Shown here: piece after piece, positions 21,600 to 33,660 of the stretch
Numbering within the stretch: the first letter of the stretch is position 1
Layout of the letters: every line of letters begins with the position of its first letter
NCBI RefSeq assembly: GCF_026914265.1
Contig: NC_069129.1
Location: 25,837,650-25,901,649 of the forward strand
DNA from: Mya arenaria
Taxonomy: Eukaryota; Mollusca; Bivalvia; Myida; Myidae
DNA length: 64,000 nt
Direction of reading: 5' to 3'
The notes under the pieces: model-generated
What the model was told of the DNA's origin: nothing
Seen by the model: only the letters and a program-made list of their open reading frames with translations
Databases searched by the model: none
Translations under genes and position numbers: made by a program

Positions 21600-22840
21600 A
21601 TGAAGTCTCCTGTGAGAATCTGTTTACTTGTGTGCTTACTTATTTCCGTCGCAAACACAGGGATAATAAAACGCTTCGTGGATGAAATTGATATTCCCAC
21701 GCTTGTTCAGAGACTTGATGATCTGACAAATAGAGTTGCACAGAATGAGAGAAAATTAAGTAAGTAGCTATTGCGGTAAAATGTACGCATGTATGACTTC
21801 GCTAAAACAAATAATGTCATTGACGCTGTCGCTCTTGAACCAGCCGAATTTATGTCAAGTTCAACTGTCTTGGAAGGGTTATTGTTCAGCATTGTATATG
21901 AGCTATCCGAGAATTGCTTAGAATAAGTGAAACTTTAATAACATTGGATATTTTAAGAGCGAGGTTCATCTGACTATAAAAACTTTTGGCCTTTGTACGG
22001 ATAAACATCAAGTCTTCCTGACATCACTTGTCGTACACTAGCCAAATGTTTTATACAACCATGAACTTCAATACTAAAACATTTAATTCTTATTCAAGAG
22101 GTTTAGACATACTTCATTATGTTGCTTTTTCTTTTGTTTAAATTACAAATTCCGAGGAAGCTTTCTTGTATTTTTAAACTTAACAAAAAATAATGCAGCA
22201 AAACAAATTTGGTTATTTATTGGTTTCATTTCCACAGTACATTCAGTCTCAATTTCATTTTTTAAAATGCTATGGATAGAATATGATAAGGAACTAACAA
22301 TCTGACTACATGTTAAATACTTAATTTCTTAGATAATATGTCTACGTCATTTTTTTTATTTGTATTACAATGAAAGGCTTCTGGCCTTTTTCTGTCACCG
22401 AAAATTGTAAATACGTAAACTCAACTCTTTTAGGATACCATCCGGTTGCCTTTAAAGCGCATCTCTCACAACGTATGGAGAATCTTTCACCAAACCAGAG
22501 GATCATATTCGACGACGTTCAACTTAACATAGGAAACGCCTATCACGGCAATCTGGGAGGATTCCTTGCTCCAGTGAACGGAACATACCTGTTTTCCGTT
22601 TCTGTATGCTCGACAAGTGGCCATTTCATTGTCCTTGATTTAATGAGAAACAACGATGTGATTGGACGTGTGCTTGCAGGCGACAGTCTCTACGATGACT
22701 GTTCTTCGGAAACTACCATTGCGGAGCTGAAATCTGGGGACGAGATATATGTGCAGCACCACTTGAACGTTGGCGATCTTCTTCAAGTTCAACAGCATAC
22801 ACTGGACAGTTTTACCGGAGCTCTATTGGCTGTCATCTAA
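21600..22840 (+). CDS. secreted C1q-domain protein, copy 1 (two exons)
   Basis: Exons 21600-21759 and 22434-22840 are separated by a 674-bp intron with GTAAGT donor and tttag acceptor, phase 1. The product is 188 residues. A signal peptide occupies about 1-20 (MKSPVRICLLVCLLISVANT). A short heptad-like coiled coil (about 30-53, IPTLVQRLDDLTNRVAQNER) follows, then one globular C1q domain (55-188), beginning YHPVAFKAHL, with GTYLFSVSV in the core and FTGALLAVI at the end. No collagen region, so it is the globular-head type. Such proteins act in bivalve plasma as pathogen recognition molecules and may trimerise; the ligand is unknown. Paired with an inverted near-identical copy 2.6 kb away. Confidence 0.92.
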
Positions 22841-23169
22841 TGACGAATGACTTTTATTTTGTTGAAGATAGATGTGTAATTATGATATACAGCATATGAC
22901 AGGCTTTCGACTTTTCTTTTTTTTTAATTTTGCTATGCTATTTTATTATTTGTGAAACTGCCGACAAAATGAAGTTCTTATCCTTGAAAACATCTAGTTC
23001 ACTGTAAGCATTGATGATTATTCATATCAAAATCTTTAACTTTATCTCAATTTGTATTTGATCGTTTTAATGGGAATAAGAAATATGGCACGTCAATGCA
23101 TGACGATGAAAATTCATGTACTAACCGTCGAATCATTTAAATGACAAAAACATCGCTGTTATTTCGTGC

Positions 23170-23625
23170 ACCATCTCCGTGACCTAGTGGTTAAGGCATC
23201 CGCCTACGGAGCGGGAGGTCGTGGGTTCGATCACGGGCCGCGTCATACCGAAAGACGTTAAAAGTTGGTACAAGTAGCTCCCTTGCCTGGCACTCGGCAT
23301 TTAAGGGTAGTGCTTGGAAAAGTGGTGTACTCAGTACTGCTTCAACCCAGGAAAGTTGTATCTTTACACCGAGCACGTTAAAGACCCAAGAGGTCTCTTC
23401 GTAAAGAGCTAGTGTATTGCACCCGGATCTCTTGTATCTCACTCTGTTTATTCAAGTCTTCCGATGTCTGGATTTGACTGCGAATTGTTGTCACTTCTAT
23501 CTCATGTCACTTATGGCATTAAAACACAATTTAAGTTGTGATGCCGTCACGGCGAGGTCAAGCTATTATGGAGCCAGTGGGCGCGGGCAGACCTCGATAA
23601 ACTCAAATAAACAAAGACAAGTTAT
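23170..23625 (+). repeat. tRNA-headed SINE, family A, full-length copy
   Basis: Head with ctccgtgacctagtggttaa (box A), loop ctacgga (ACG anticodon, Arg-like) and box B ggttcgatcac. The body runs through gtactcagtactgcttcaac and gagcacgttaaagacccaag. The tail region (gccgtcacggcgaggtcaag ... cagacctcgataaactcaaa) is shared with the fragment at 46105. It ends in an A-rich stretch. Head loss at 27541 and tail loss at 6046 show the usual truncated copies. Confidence 0.82.
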
Positions 23626-24187
23626 TTCGTGTATAAAATACCGGAAAAACAGTTATGTTGTGTATTATATAGTTCAGATGTCAGGAGCATTATATTTGAA
23701 ATGGTTAAAGTCTTAAGTAGGCCGACATATGATTTTTCGCACAACGCAATAAAACAAACTGTCTTTGGCTAACTTGCAAATGTTATGCCTTTGCACTTAT
23801 AACAGCAAAAAAGTTTTAAAGAATTATTATCAAACACTTTATGTGATCTATATTACAAGCGGAACAAAAATATCATTCTCTAATATCAAAATCGGACCAT
23901 CGTACTCTTCATAACAATGTGATCTAGTTTATACTAGATGTCGAATTGATTTTGGATTGCTTTACTGTTTATATGTTTAGTACAAAATGATTATAACGAT
24001 TTGATGGTCATGTGTTAAGAAAATGTCTTTACAGTATGGTACGAATAAAACAAAAATCAAAATATCGATATTCCAAAGTTAAGTACCGATAGGCTTCGCT
24101 TCTGCTCCGTATGGCTTAAACTTATATTGACTCAATAAAACGCACATCTGTAAGCTTAACCGTTAACCAATAGTTATTCCTAAATAG
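23626..24187. other. spacer with no recognised feature
   Basis: AT-rich sequence between a SINE and a MITE. Nothing recognised. Confidence 0.4.
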
Positions 24188-24196
24188 GGGTCATCT

Positions 24197-24534
24197 CATT
24201 CGGAACTCCTCGGCCATTTTTTTCAAAAACAACCTCGGATGTATGCCGGTACATCAGTTAAAGTAGTTCGTATTTTTTTTTAATTATATCGTTAATTCAC
24301 TTTAGTGTTTTAGGGTTGCATTTATTGATATAAGTTTAAATTGGTTGATAGTGAAGTGTATTATTGCAAACATAATTAAGATTCCCAAGAGTTAAGACAT
24401 AAAGTTTAACTGCTAAATAAAATTACTACGCGATCTACTTGCAGCGGACTTAAACGTGCCTCTTTTTGAGTATGTAAACCGTCCAAATACATCCGAGGTT
24501 GTTTTTGAAAAAAATGGCCGAGGAGTTCCGAATG
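24197..24534. mobile_element. MULE-like MITE, intact copy 2
   Basis: A 338-bp element with inverted ends of about 43 bp starting CATTCGGAACTCCTCGGCCA. It is flanked by a perfect 9-bp duplication GGGTCATCT (24188-24196 and 24535-24543). A 9-bp duplication is typical of Mutator-like elements. Its interior, reverse-complemented, matches 6375-6617, which fixes the boundaries of the split copy there. Confidence 0.85.
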
Positions 24535-24594
24535 GGGTCATCTACTCGACCATAGGCCTATTGCAAACAGATCATAAGTTACTGTGTGATCAGG

Positions 24595-24715
24595 AGTTCG
24601 TCAACCGACCTACAGAAAGATTAACCGACCCACAGACAGATTAACCGACCCACAGACAGATCAACCGACCAACCAACCATCAGACATACTGACCAACCGA
24701 TATTTGCAGACTCTT
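24595..24715. repeat. short ~20-bp tandem repeat
   Basis: Three to four copies of ccgacccacagacagattaa and variants, then shorter ccaaccaaccat-like units. Simple repeat, no coding sense. Confidence 0.75.
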
Positions 24716-25478
24716 ATACCCCTTTATCATATATAATGTTGATAAAATAATTGTGAAGAAAAATACACGAGGAAGAACAACTACGCCAACCGCTTCAATG
24801 TTTTTAGTTATTTCTGTACGACTGGCACATATTCATATAAATGGCGAATGATAGTAGGGTCGGTAGGACCGTGTTTTGATCCAGGGGATGTAAACACCTT
24901 TTATTTTGGAATTTTGCAGATTCGTATTTCACAAGACGCAGATCGAGTGAAATCCTAATCTGCCATAAAACATAAGAGACGTTGAGACATGAGAGGTGCT
25001 ATCACTTTCCGTAACAAAACACAATACTATTTTATGATATACATTACTGGTATGATTCACACAAAAGAAACGTTAAAACATTAAACATTATATATATTTC
25101 AATGACGCACTATTTTGTTTTCTGACGTCATTTTAACATTGTGAAATAATACTTGTTATAACGTGTCAGGGAAGTGGAATACGGCTGTTCCGCACCAGGT
25201 GAAATGCGGACAAACGGATTTTGTAATACGTATTGCCTGCAGATTTAAGAAGCCTATATGAAATAACTGCTCATTCAAATTCACTGGTTTGCGAACAATC
25301 TGGATTGATACATTTTAAACCAAATATTGAAATAAATTGTATTCCTCGTCTATGCATTATTCACACAAATCATTAAAAATTGGTTGCATGGAAGTTTCAT
25401 CTCAGAAGATGATATCATAAGTTTGAAACGTGACTGTCATAAGTTTGAATATATCGTAAGTAAAACTGTCAATGATCA
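24716..25478. other. 3' flank shared by the convergent C1q genes
   Basis: No gene or repeat recognised. It lies downstream of the minus-strand C1q gene. Confidence 0.4.
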
Positions 25479-26256
25479 TTATATGACAGCTAATAATGCA
25501 CCGGTGAAGCTATCCAGCGTATGCTGTTGGACTTGAAGAAGATCGCCGACGTTCAAGTGGTGCTGAACATAAATCTCGTCCCCAGATTTCAACTCCGCAA
25601 TGGTTGTTTCCGACGAACAATCGTTATACACGGTGTCACCCGCAAGGACCCTGCCAATCATATTGGAATTGCGCATTAAATCTAAAACAATGAAGTGGTT
25701 GCCGTCAGAACAGATTGATACGGAGAACAGGTATGTTCCGTTCACTGGGGCAATGAATCCACCGAGATTTCCGTGGTAGGCGTTTCCGATGTTAAGCTGT
25801 ACGTCGTCGAATATAATTCTCTGGTTTGGCGCAGGGCTGACCATTTTTTGTGAAAGATGCGCTTTAAAAGCAACTGGATGATATCCTGAAAAGGAATAAA
25901 AAAAACTTACATACAACATTCGTTTAAATAGTAACATTTTTCTATTTGCTCTGAACTTTTAGTATTCAAAGGATTTGGAAATTTACGGGATACTTCAATT
26001 ATGGTAGCATAATGAAACAAAGCCTGCGATTTATTTGTATATTTGGTTCAGTTATATATCAATAAAAATATTAATCGGTTAGGAAAGCATACTTACTTAA
26101 TTTTCTCTCATTCTCTGCAACCCTCTCCGTCAGATCATCAAGTCTCTGAACAAGCGTCGGAATATCAATTTCATTCACAAAGCGTTTCTTAATTTCTGCG
26201 TTAACGACATAAACGAATAAACCCGCAAACAGAATTATGTTTTTAAATGACACCAT
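25479..26256 (-). CDS. secreted C1q-domain protein, copy 2 (two exons)
   Basis: Exon 1 spans 26256-26097 and exon 2 spans 25885-25479. The 211-bp intron has a GTAAGT donor and ttttcag acceptor, phase 1. Exon lengths (160 and 407) equal those of copy 1, giving 188 residues. Signal peptide MVSFKNIILFAGLFVYVVNA, a coiled-coil stretch (IPTLVQRLDDLTERVAENER), and one C1q domain. By my count 16 of about 134 domain residues differ from copy 1. All lie before the Cys in YNDCSSETT, and the last 47 residues are identical. I chose the ATG at 26256; upstream in-frame extension has only a TTG. Probable recent inverted duplicate. Confidence 0.92.
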
Positions 26257-27540
26257 TATGTTCACCACTACTAACACAGATCGTCTGTTCAATTATTTAA
26301 ACCACAAAACTATATGCTCATCGAGCATAGAAACTATGGAATTTACAGAAAACATAGAAGTGTACATACAGATAGCAAGGTACTTTAAACCACCTTAATT
26401 CAGTCTTTGATTTAAAATCCGTACAACCGAGGATTGCTGCGTATAAAAGGCTTATTTAGAAAGGTTTCAACTTAATTTATAGCAGAACCAAACAGCAATT
26501 GGAAACATCTAAAAACGAAAAGGGTCAGTGTTTAAAATGTTGATTTTTTGAACGGTAATGATATTTTAAAGTACCCATAGTGCAGATCGACCCCATAACC
26601 TCCTTGGGGATATGTGGACACGTAAACGACCCCTCAATGTTCTTAGTAGAGGATCACTTACTGGAGCTACACACTAACTATGATATCAAAACTCTCTCAA
26701 AAACGGGCAACAAAAAAACGGGGTCAATCGTGTAAAATATGTGAGCGGATGCTACTCATATCCTCAAAATGCAACGGAAAAACACGGAAAAACACAAAAC
26801 AATTACAACGTTTGAACAAGATGAGTTTTTAAATATTTTCAAATTGTATTACCATGTAAACATACGTGTAGTGTACCAAAACCATGATAATTCCAGGCAA
26901 AGCAATATAGAGAGGCTAATAGGGCAGTTTCAGTTTATATAAAAAAATTGTTGCTGACGCACAGCGGAGTTGGTGTCTTTGGAAATCTGGAATCTTCGTC
27001 TTTTAAATAAACAGCACCGTCATTAAAATATAGAAATATTCTTAACGCATCCCTCTAAAGTATTATACTGAATGCTTTCTATAATACAGTTATCGGAATA
27101 TCATACTATCTTTGATGGATACCAAACTTATTACTTTCTTATTTATTCTAAATGCTATAAAAGAAACATTTGCTCTCTAAGCAAAACCTCAAATTATTTA
27201 AAGGTCTTACACTCTCCGAAGTTGAATACAGAAGCACTTTCATTAATATAGTGTTGTTTTTCTTAATGATATTTTATTTAACCGAGATTTGGTTAATAAC
27301 GGGTAGTCCCCTCCCAGTCTTTAAAATAAAAACACCGTCATTAAATTGCTTTTGACGCAGCCTATATTTTTTGAATAGACAGTAAAATATTGGCTTTCTT
27401 TTTGTATTGTCTAAAAAAATCCGTACGAATGATAAAGAACAAAGCTGTAATAAGTTGATCATTTATATTATAAACATAGAATGTAGCTATTGATATAATA
27501 AGCTTTATCCCCATATAGTAGAATTTCCCAACAATGTTTG
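26257..27540. other. 5' flank of C1q copy 2, with a recurring short motif
   Basis: No gene recognised. The phrase caccgtcattaaa, preceded by an A-rich stretch, occurs near 27018 and 27332, and again near 28420 and 28832 with variations. At 27018 and 28420 it is followed by atagaaatattctt. This looks like fragments of one repeat family of unknown class. Confidence 0.4.
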
Positions 27541-27790
27541 TGAGCGGGAGGTTGTAGGTTCGATCCCTGGTCGCGTCATACCAAAAGACATTAAAAGTTG
27601 GCACAAGTAGCTCCCTTGCCTGGCGCTCGGCATTTAAAGGGTTGTGATTGGAAAAGTGGTGTACTCAGTACTGGTTTAACACAGGAAAGTTGTACCCCCG
27701 TGTATCGGTGCTTTACTCCGAGCACGTTAAAGAACCAAAAGGTCTCTTCGCAAAGAGCTAGGGTATCGCACCCGGACTTCCTTGTATACC
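27541..27790 (+). repeat. tRNA-headed SINE, family A, 5'-truncated copy
   Basis: Begins inside the head (gagcgggaggttgtaggttc) and keeps box B, the gcgtcataccaaaagacatt body and the gagcacgttaaagaaccaaa segment. It then ends near a CA/ACGC microsatellite. Confidence 0.8.
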
Positions 27791-27893
27791 ACTATTGACT
27801 CTTCCGCATGCTGTCCCTTCAGCAAAAACAAAGGACCCTGTTGGAAATAAGTGCTTGGACTTTCACGAGTTATCCTTGACCGCAAGGTGTTCA

Positions 27894-27903
27894 TACATAC
27901 ATA

Positions 27904-27947
<44 letters not shown>

Positions 27948-27987
27948 CACACGCACGCACACACACACACACACACGCACACACATA
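27894..27987. repeat. ACGC/CA microsatellite
   Basis: Runs of cgca tetranucleotides (about 12 copies) followed by ca dinucleotides. It is translated in chance frames as TH- and RACV-type repeats. Confidence 0.95.
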
Positions 27988-28502
27988 CATAACAATACAC
28001 CATTCGTGATTGGAATCATACAACTCGTCCTTTGCGCTCGTGTACAATTACAATACTAGTATCACGGATAGCGGATCCACTTCACAAAATACACGGCACT
28101 GAATATAGTACGGAACGCATCTACCCTTTGGCTAAAACATTAAAAACTATTATAGTAAAATAACTATGAATAAAACATTCAACATTTGTATACGTGCATA
28201 CTAAACAATGAACAAACATTTTTTTGTAAGGGAATCGCTGAATAGAGTTTACAAGTACGAGTATTACACCGTGATTAAACGAGATTTACAGAGTCATCAC
28301 AAATCATTGAATAGATACCATCGTCACTGCTATTTTATTCTTAATGGTATTTATTGTATTTATTGCATTTTAAGCCAAACATTAGGCCTTTTAAAAATAT
28401 TAACCACTACCTTTGAATAAAAAGCAAAGTCATTAAATTATAGAAATATTCTTGATGACATATTTACTTTTTTTGCTGAAAACACTGATTTGTTTAAGTA
28501 AT

Positions 28503-28611
28503 AGTTAGATGACATGAAGTGAAATTTTAATGATTAAAAAAGAATGGGCGGAGTGTGCATAGCGAACGAGCCCTTCTTAATTACTAAGAAATCACTTCAT
28601 GTCATCTAACT
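28503..28611. repeat. hairpin with a perfect 20-bp inverted repeat
   Basis: agttagatgacatgaagtga (28503-28522) is the exact inverse of 28592-28611, with partial pairing continuing inward around a ~69-bp centre. A short MITE or foldback, or a transcribed hairpin, are both possible. Confidence 0.75.
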
Positions 28612-28614
28612 GAT

Positions 28615-28801
28615 TTAGAATACAACCTCATTGGCTGATACATTGTCAACGAAAGCTCTGACACAGGGAGTGTGTATCGATGATTGGCAGTAGGCGGACT
28701 TTTTAACAAGCGCAAAAGTTGAAGTTCTTAATGATTAAGTCCACAACTTAATGATTGCCTTTTTGCAATTCCATCGGCGTAAAATGTAGGTTGTATTCTA
28801 A
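28615..28801. repeat. second inverted repeat next to the hairpin
   Basis: ttagaatacaacct (28615-28628) is the exact inverse of 28788-28801. The element directly follows the preceding hairpin, so the two may be halves of one composite element. Confidence 0.6.
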
Positions 28802-29080
28802 TTGAGGGTATTCCGTCTTCGTTTTTCGTTAAAACACCGTCATTAATTTTTTGATTAGGCAGCAAAATGAACACTTCAATAAACTTCAAAATAACGACTC
28901 TCTTTCCATTGCTTAAGTCGACCTAGATTATAGGGGTATTATATATAAACCATTGGAGTAATTATTTGCCCATTCATTATACAACAATAGAAGGTAATTA
29001 TCTATATAATACATCTTGCAATCATATATAACAAGTTATAAATATCGTATCATTTGTTGAAGGTATACCCTGGAGGAATA

Positions 29081-31852
29081 ATGAAGGCAATGCTAAGAGG
29101 TATTTCACTAATAAGATAGACGATTAACACACAATAAAATATAAAACAAAATATTAATGCTTTAATAAAGACAGAAGTACAGACAGACAAACAGTAGATA
29201 TACAGATAGATATACAAATCGAACGAAAGCTCTAACATAAATTCAAAGATCGATGATGATGCACAACAACAAGAAACAAACCTATTGTTATATAATATTT
29301 TTTCTTTAAAATAGCTTTCGATTACTATAGGTGAGGCGATATGGCCCGGGATATTAACCATTATTGTCCTGCAAGCCATTTCCCCACTGGGCTTAGCAGA
29401 CTGTCCATCGGGAAGCACATCACCATGGAAACCATATTGGATGCCGAATCGTGACGACCTTTTATGTGACTCTTCGTGTGACCAACAACTTGGCCTATCA
29501 TCTGAGTATTTCAGCGATGAACACAATAAATGTTGTGTTTGCCTCTCCTGTACCTTGTTGGACGGCCATGAAATCAGCCTAGCGTTAGAGTATACAAGCG
29601 TTTTGGGAAGAAATGTTGTAATAGTCGAGTCTTTATTTAACGAGTCTGCTTTATATATGATAGAATCTACCAACGGCGATATGACTGACTTTCCAAGCAA
29701 TGTCTGTGGATGGGATACGGATAAGGAATACTTGGAACAGTTTGCAGAACACAGAATGGTTGCCGATTTTGAAAAGTTTAATAACAACATCTACAGGATC
29801 AATTTCGGAAGCAACAAAATAAAAATTGTTCCCGACATTAGCTGTTTAGCAAACCTGGACACTCTAAATCTACGCGACAATCGGATATCTCATCTTGGCA
29901 ATATGTCATTTAGTAACCTCAGTCGCTTAAGAAATCTTGATATATCTTTGAATAATATTCAAACCATTGACCCGAAAACGTTATTCACTGAAAATGTATT
30001 CCTACTACGTGTTAATCTGTCAGACAACAAACTAACAGTCGCAGATGTGAGCAATTTGGTTTCCTTGCATCCACTCTGCGAGGTAGATTTAAAAAGTAAT
30101 GAAATAGAAAGTCTGACAAACAACCTCGGTATCACACTCGACACAGGTCTCAACTATGGTCCAGGATTTATCAATCTTCAAGAAAACCACATATTCACAT
30201 TTCCAGATCTGCAGTCTCTTCTGAAACTCAAAGACCTAAACTTATTTGGAAAACTTCTGCATTTTGGATTTGATCTACGTGGAGCACCTCTACACTGTGA
30301 CTGTCACATGCAACCATATCACAGCCTGGCAATAAACAGTCTAAAGGCCCTCTGGAGAGATTATTTTGCTATCAAATGCACTTCACCGCCCGAGCTTAAA
30401 GACGTTCTGGTTTTTGAGCTTGATCCGTTTGACCTCGTGTGTGAACTTAGGATAGAAGATGGGTGTCCTAAGGGGTGTACCTGTCTTGATGTACCAGAAA
30501 ACGACACAGTCTATGTTGATTGCTCAAATTCGCGCTTGAATCAGATGCCCATAGGTATGCCAGAATCGACATTTTCCAAATACATTCATCTCAATCTATC
30601 AAACAACCACATTAAAGACATCAGAGCATCATATCTTACCGAACTGTCATATTTAGATGTTTCCGGAAACACTCTTTCTGAAATCGATGAAGAAACAACA
30701 AAGCGACTCCAGAACACTTCTTTAGATATATCTAGCAATAGGTACTTACGTGTTCTGCCTAGAAATCTCCAGTACAGGAATTTATGCGAGACCAAGCTTT
30801 CGCATCTGGCGATCGACTGTACTTGTGACAACATCTGGATACAGAATTGGATTAAAACTAAGGACTGTCCAAGTAAAACAGACCTTGCGACATTCATGTG
30901 TTATATGCCTAATTTGAAGCAATCAATTCCGGCAACTGCCTTTACTCCTGACGTTGCTGAATGCGAATTAGACAAAAGTATGTTTAAACTTGTATTGATT
31001 GTAGTAGCCTGTCTTACTACTGCACTGTTGGTGATTGGTGTTTTCGTTTACATTTTTCGGTACGAACTTCTCGTCGCTTGGCTACGGATGAACCGTAAAT
31101 ACCCGGGCAAAGAAAAGTGTTTTGAATATGACGTAGGAATAACATTTAACGTAGACGATGAAAAACTACGGAAATGGGTTGGTGAAGAACTCGTCCCAAG
31201 ACTTAAACAAGAGGGGTTCAGAGTTTATAGAGCTTACATTGATGCGAACTATGGAGCGCCGAGGGATAATGATGTAGCTGAAGTGTTTGCAAAATGCAGG
31301 AATTTCTTGCTTATTCTTTCTGATAGTTACATGAATGAAAATGCTGTGGAAGATGACTTTGAAGACTTAGACGAGCCAAAAGAAAGACGATGGACTGAAA
31401 ATGAATGGAAGTTTGCTTGGAACCAGTATAAATCAGATAACATGAAAAACCTTATAATCGTTAACTATGACCACGTATCCGCATCCGATGTAAAACATAG
31501 GCAAATTAAGGCTGTGATGCGAGTAGGACATGTTGTGAGCTTCTGTAATAACAATGCAAATGAAGTTCTTGATAATATAGTTAAAAAGATCGGGTCGGTA
31601 AAGAAAATACAAGAAGCAAGGAGAAAATCCAGGAAAGGCGTTATCTACACAGTTGTGAAAGAGATGAAGACCAACAATCTTGCTTTGTTAAACAAAGAAA
31701 CACGCACTGTCCAATGTTTGCAGCAAGGAATCACCTATTGGAATCAATCGAACGTTACGCCAATGCCAACGAAGAACACGCGATGGAAAGTATCATTTAG
31801 TCAAGAAAGCATGCTTGATCATTCCACAATAATGCCGGAGTGTAGCGAGTAA
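29081..31852 (+). CDS. Toll-like receptor, multi-cysteine type (TLR copy 2), two exons
   Basis: Proposed exons 29081-29099 and 29331-31852 give 846 residues. The large exon has no usable in-frame ATG before residue 44, yet upstream it encodes a hydrophobic signal core (ILTIIVLQAISPLGLA) cut before DCPSGS, the place matching copy 1. The ATG at 29081 with donor gag|gtattt joins in frame to the acceptor at 29330 and supplies the signal start (MKAMLRGEAIW). Layout matches copy 1: Cys-rich N-terminus, repeats, cap (Cys 329, 331), N-cap CPKGCTC (385-391), repeats, second cap, membrane segment at about 558-580 and TIR at about 606-761. TIR box 1 reads YDVGITF and box 2 YGAPRDND; a short ~85-residue tail follows. 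If the first exon is wrong, the 5' end is the only part affected. Confidence 0.9.
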
Positions 31853-33414
31853 TTATTCTGGAAATTGGGTCATTATTATATTAACTTTTTAACAGTTTCA
31901 GAGTGTCTAAACGGACTGTTTGTGAATTCGGTGGGCATTGATCTACACAACTGAATCTGGTGTCCACTTCAGAGGCATATATTTGTGAATGTAAATATTA
32001 TTACGATAATCACAATCATATAAGTAGGGTCGGATCCATGATTTGACGTTAAATAGGGCGCAACTCTTATTGGGTGCAACAAGGTTTGTCCCATCCCAAG
32101 GACTGAACAATGTATGGTTTAAATGTGGAAATGGGGGCGGGCTTCATATTCATTTCTCTCCCCGAATCCGCTAGAGATAGCTGTTTTTTTTCTCACTTTC
32201 ATTTGTTTCATTTGTTGGCAATAAACTGTATTCTTCTTCACATTTTATTTTCAAATGATATAACCCTTTAAATGTCGATCGGCCTTAAAGTTTGAACAAA
32301 GTTTGTATGGCTGTTATTTATCGTTGGTGCAAATGGGATCCACATTAACTCACCATCCATTTACCAAGCAATGCAAGGCCATGTAAAAATGCACAGTGAA
32401 ACTTGTAGTATGTGTTTATGTACATAGAGTCTCGGCCATTTTCGATTGTGAGATGAATCACTTTAGTAATACTAGAGTTATGGCCCTTTTACATGAAAAA
32501 TATTAGATTTCTATTTTGTGCAGTCAATGAGTTACGTTTTTAGTATCTAATCATATTATTGTATTAATTGTCAGTTTGTTGTTATATAATTTTGCGTTAC
32601 ATTTTATTTTATGCATTGATAAATTTATTCATTGATTTGTATGGATTGAAAGTTGATATTTTTGTCTTTGAAATGTGTTATGTTTAATGTGTAAAAAGTT
32701 CACTATCCTCAGATTTCTATGTTGCACTATGTTGGCACTGAATGTATTTATAGGTATATGAACACCTTCTCCGTATATAATGTCGACTTGCACCTTAAGA
32801 TATTACGTTGTCTCTAATCATATCCTTCGTTAACTGTAAAAACTCGTAAAAATTAAACAATCCTTACATGCTCCACTTGCTATTCCATTTGTAAATGTTT
32901 ATTCGAGTATCTTGTTTTTCTCTCATGTGGTTTATTGAACCTGTATTCAAAATAAAACGTCTATGTATTACGTGGTGGGAATGTGCATTTGCCCCATGAC
33001 CTTTTATACTTTAAACAAGTTAATTCATGACTTAAATGTCTGTCTGCACAAGAAATAAACATACATGTACATGTATTATTTTTATGGTAATAGTGCTTAA
33101 CTCTCGAGTTACTTTGGCAATTTAATTATCGACTTCTGAACACTTTCAAAACATTGCTTTAGTTATTTTTCATTGTTTATTAAGTGTTATTTAGTGATTT
33201 TGACACGAGTCAACACATCTCTGTGTAGACTGGCAAATAGCAAGAGTGAACTTGCCAAACTTAATTTGCTTAAAAAACATTAAAAAAACTAATTTACAAT
33301 TTAAAAAAGCAAAAAAATGATAAGATATGACCCAAATCACTACTACATGCTATTTTTCACATGATGAAAATCTTTGAAAATGCTCTTGTCAGACATCACT
33401 CACATGATTATACA
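31853..33414. other. 3' UTR and flank of TLR copy 2
   Basis: No further coding segment. Candidate polyadenylation signals AATAAA occur at about 32220 and 32951. The rest is AT-rich with no repeat recognised. Confidence 0.5.
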
Positions 33415-33660
33415 TGTTATTTGGTTAGGGTACTGGTTAGTGCACTCGCTCCTCACCAATGCGAACTGGGTTTGATTCCTGGTCTCGGCTCATGCGAGTT
33501 TGTCAAGTGGTCACCAGTCCCGGGTAAGTGGGTCTTCAACAGGCACTCTGGTTCCCCCCACTACACAAAAACACACTTTTGTGCAAAATCATGACAACAA
33601 GAGTGACTTTGTACGAGTTATCATAACTTTCTTTACAATCCTTGTAAACTACATGTTTAA
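33415..33660 (+). repeat. tRNA-headed SINE, family B, copy 1
   Basis: Head with ggttagggtactggttagtg (box A-like) and gggtttgattcctgg (box B-like), then a body with cacacttttgtgcaaaat and caagagtgactttg. It resembles the copy at 39394 in the order head, acacttttgtg, gagtga. Confidence 0.65.

Noticed and set aside
27727..28047. Minus-strand frame with CVRACVRACV repeats
   Set aside because: Translation of an ACGC/CA microsatellite next to a SINE.
29344..29453. ATG in the sequence gatatggcccggg as the start of TLR copy 2
   Set aside because: It is out of frame with the receptor and soon meets a stop.
29050..29790. 246-residue minus-strand frame over the TLR copy 2 start
   Set aside because: Antisense shadow covering exon 1, the intron and the signal region; no domain.
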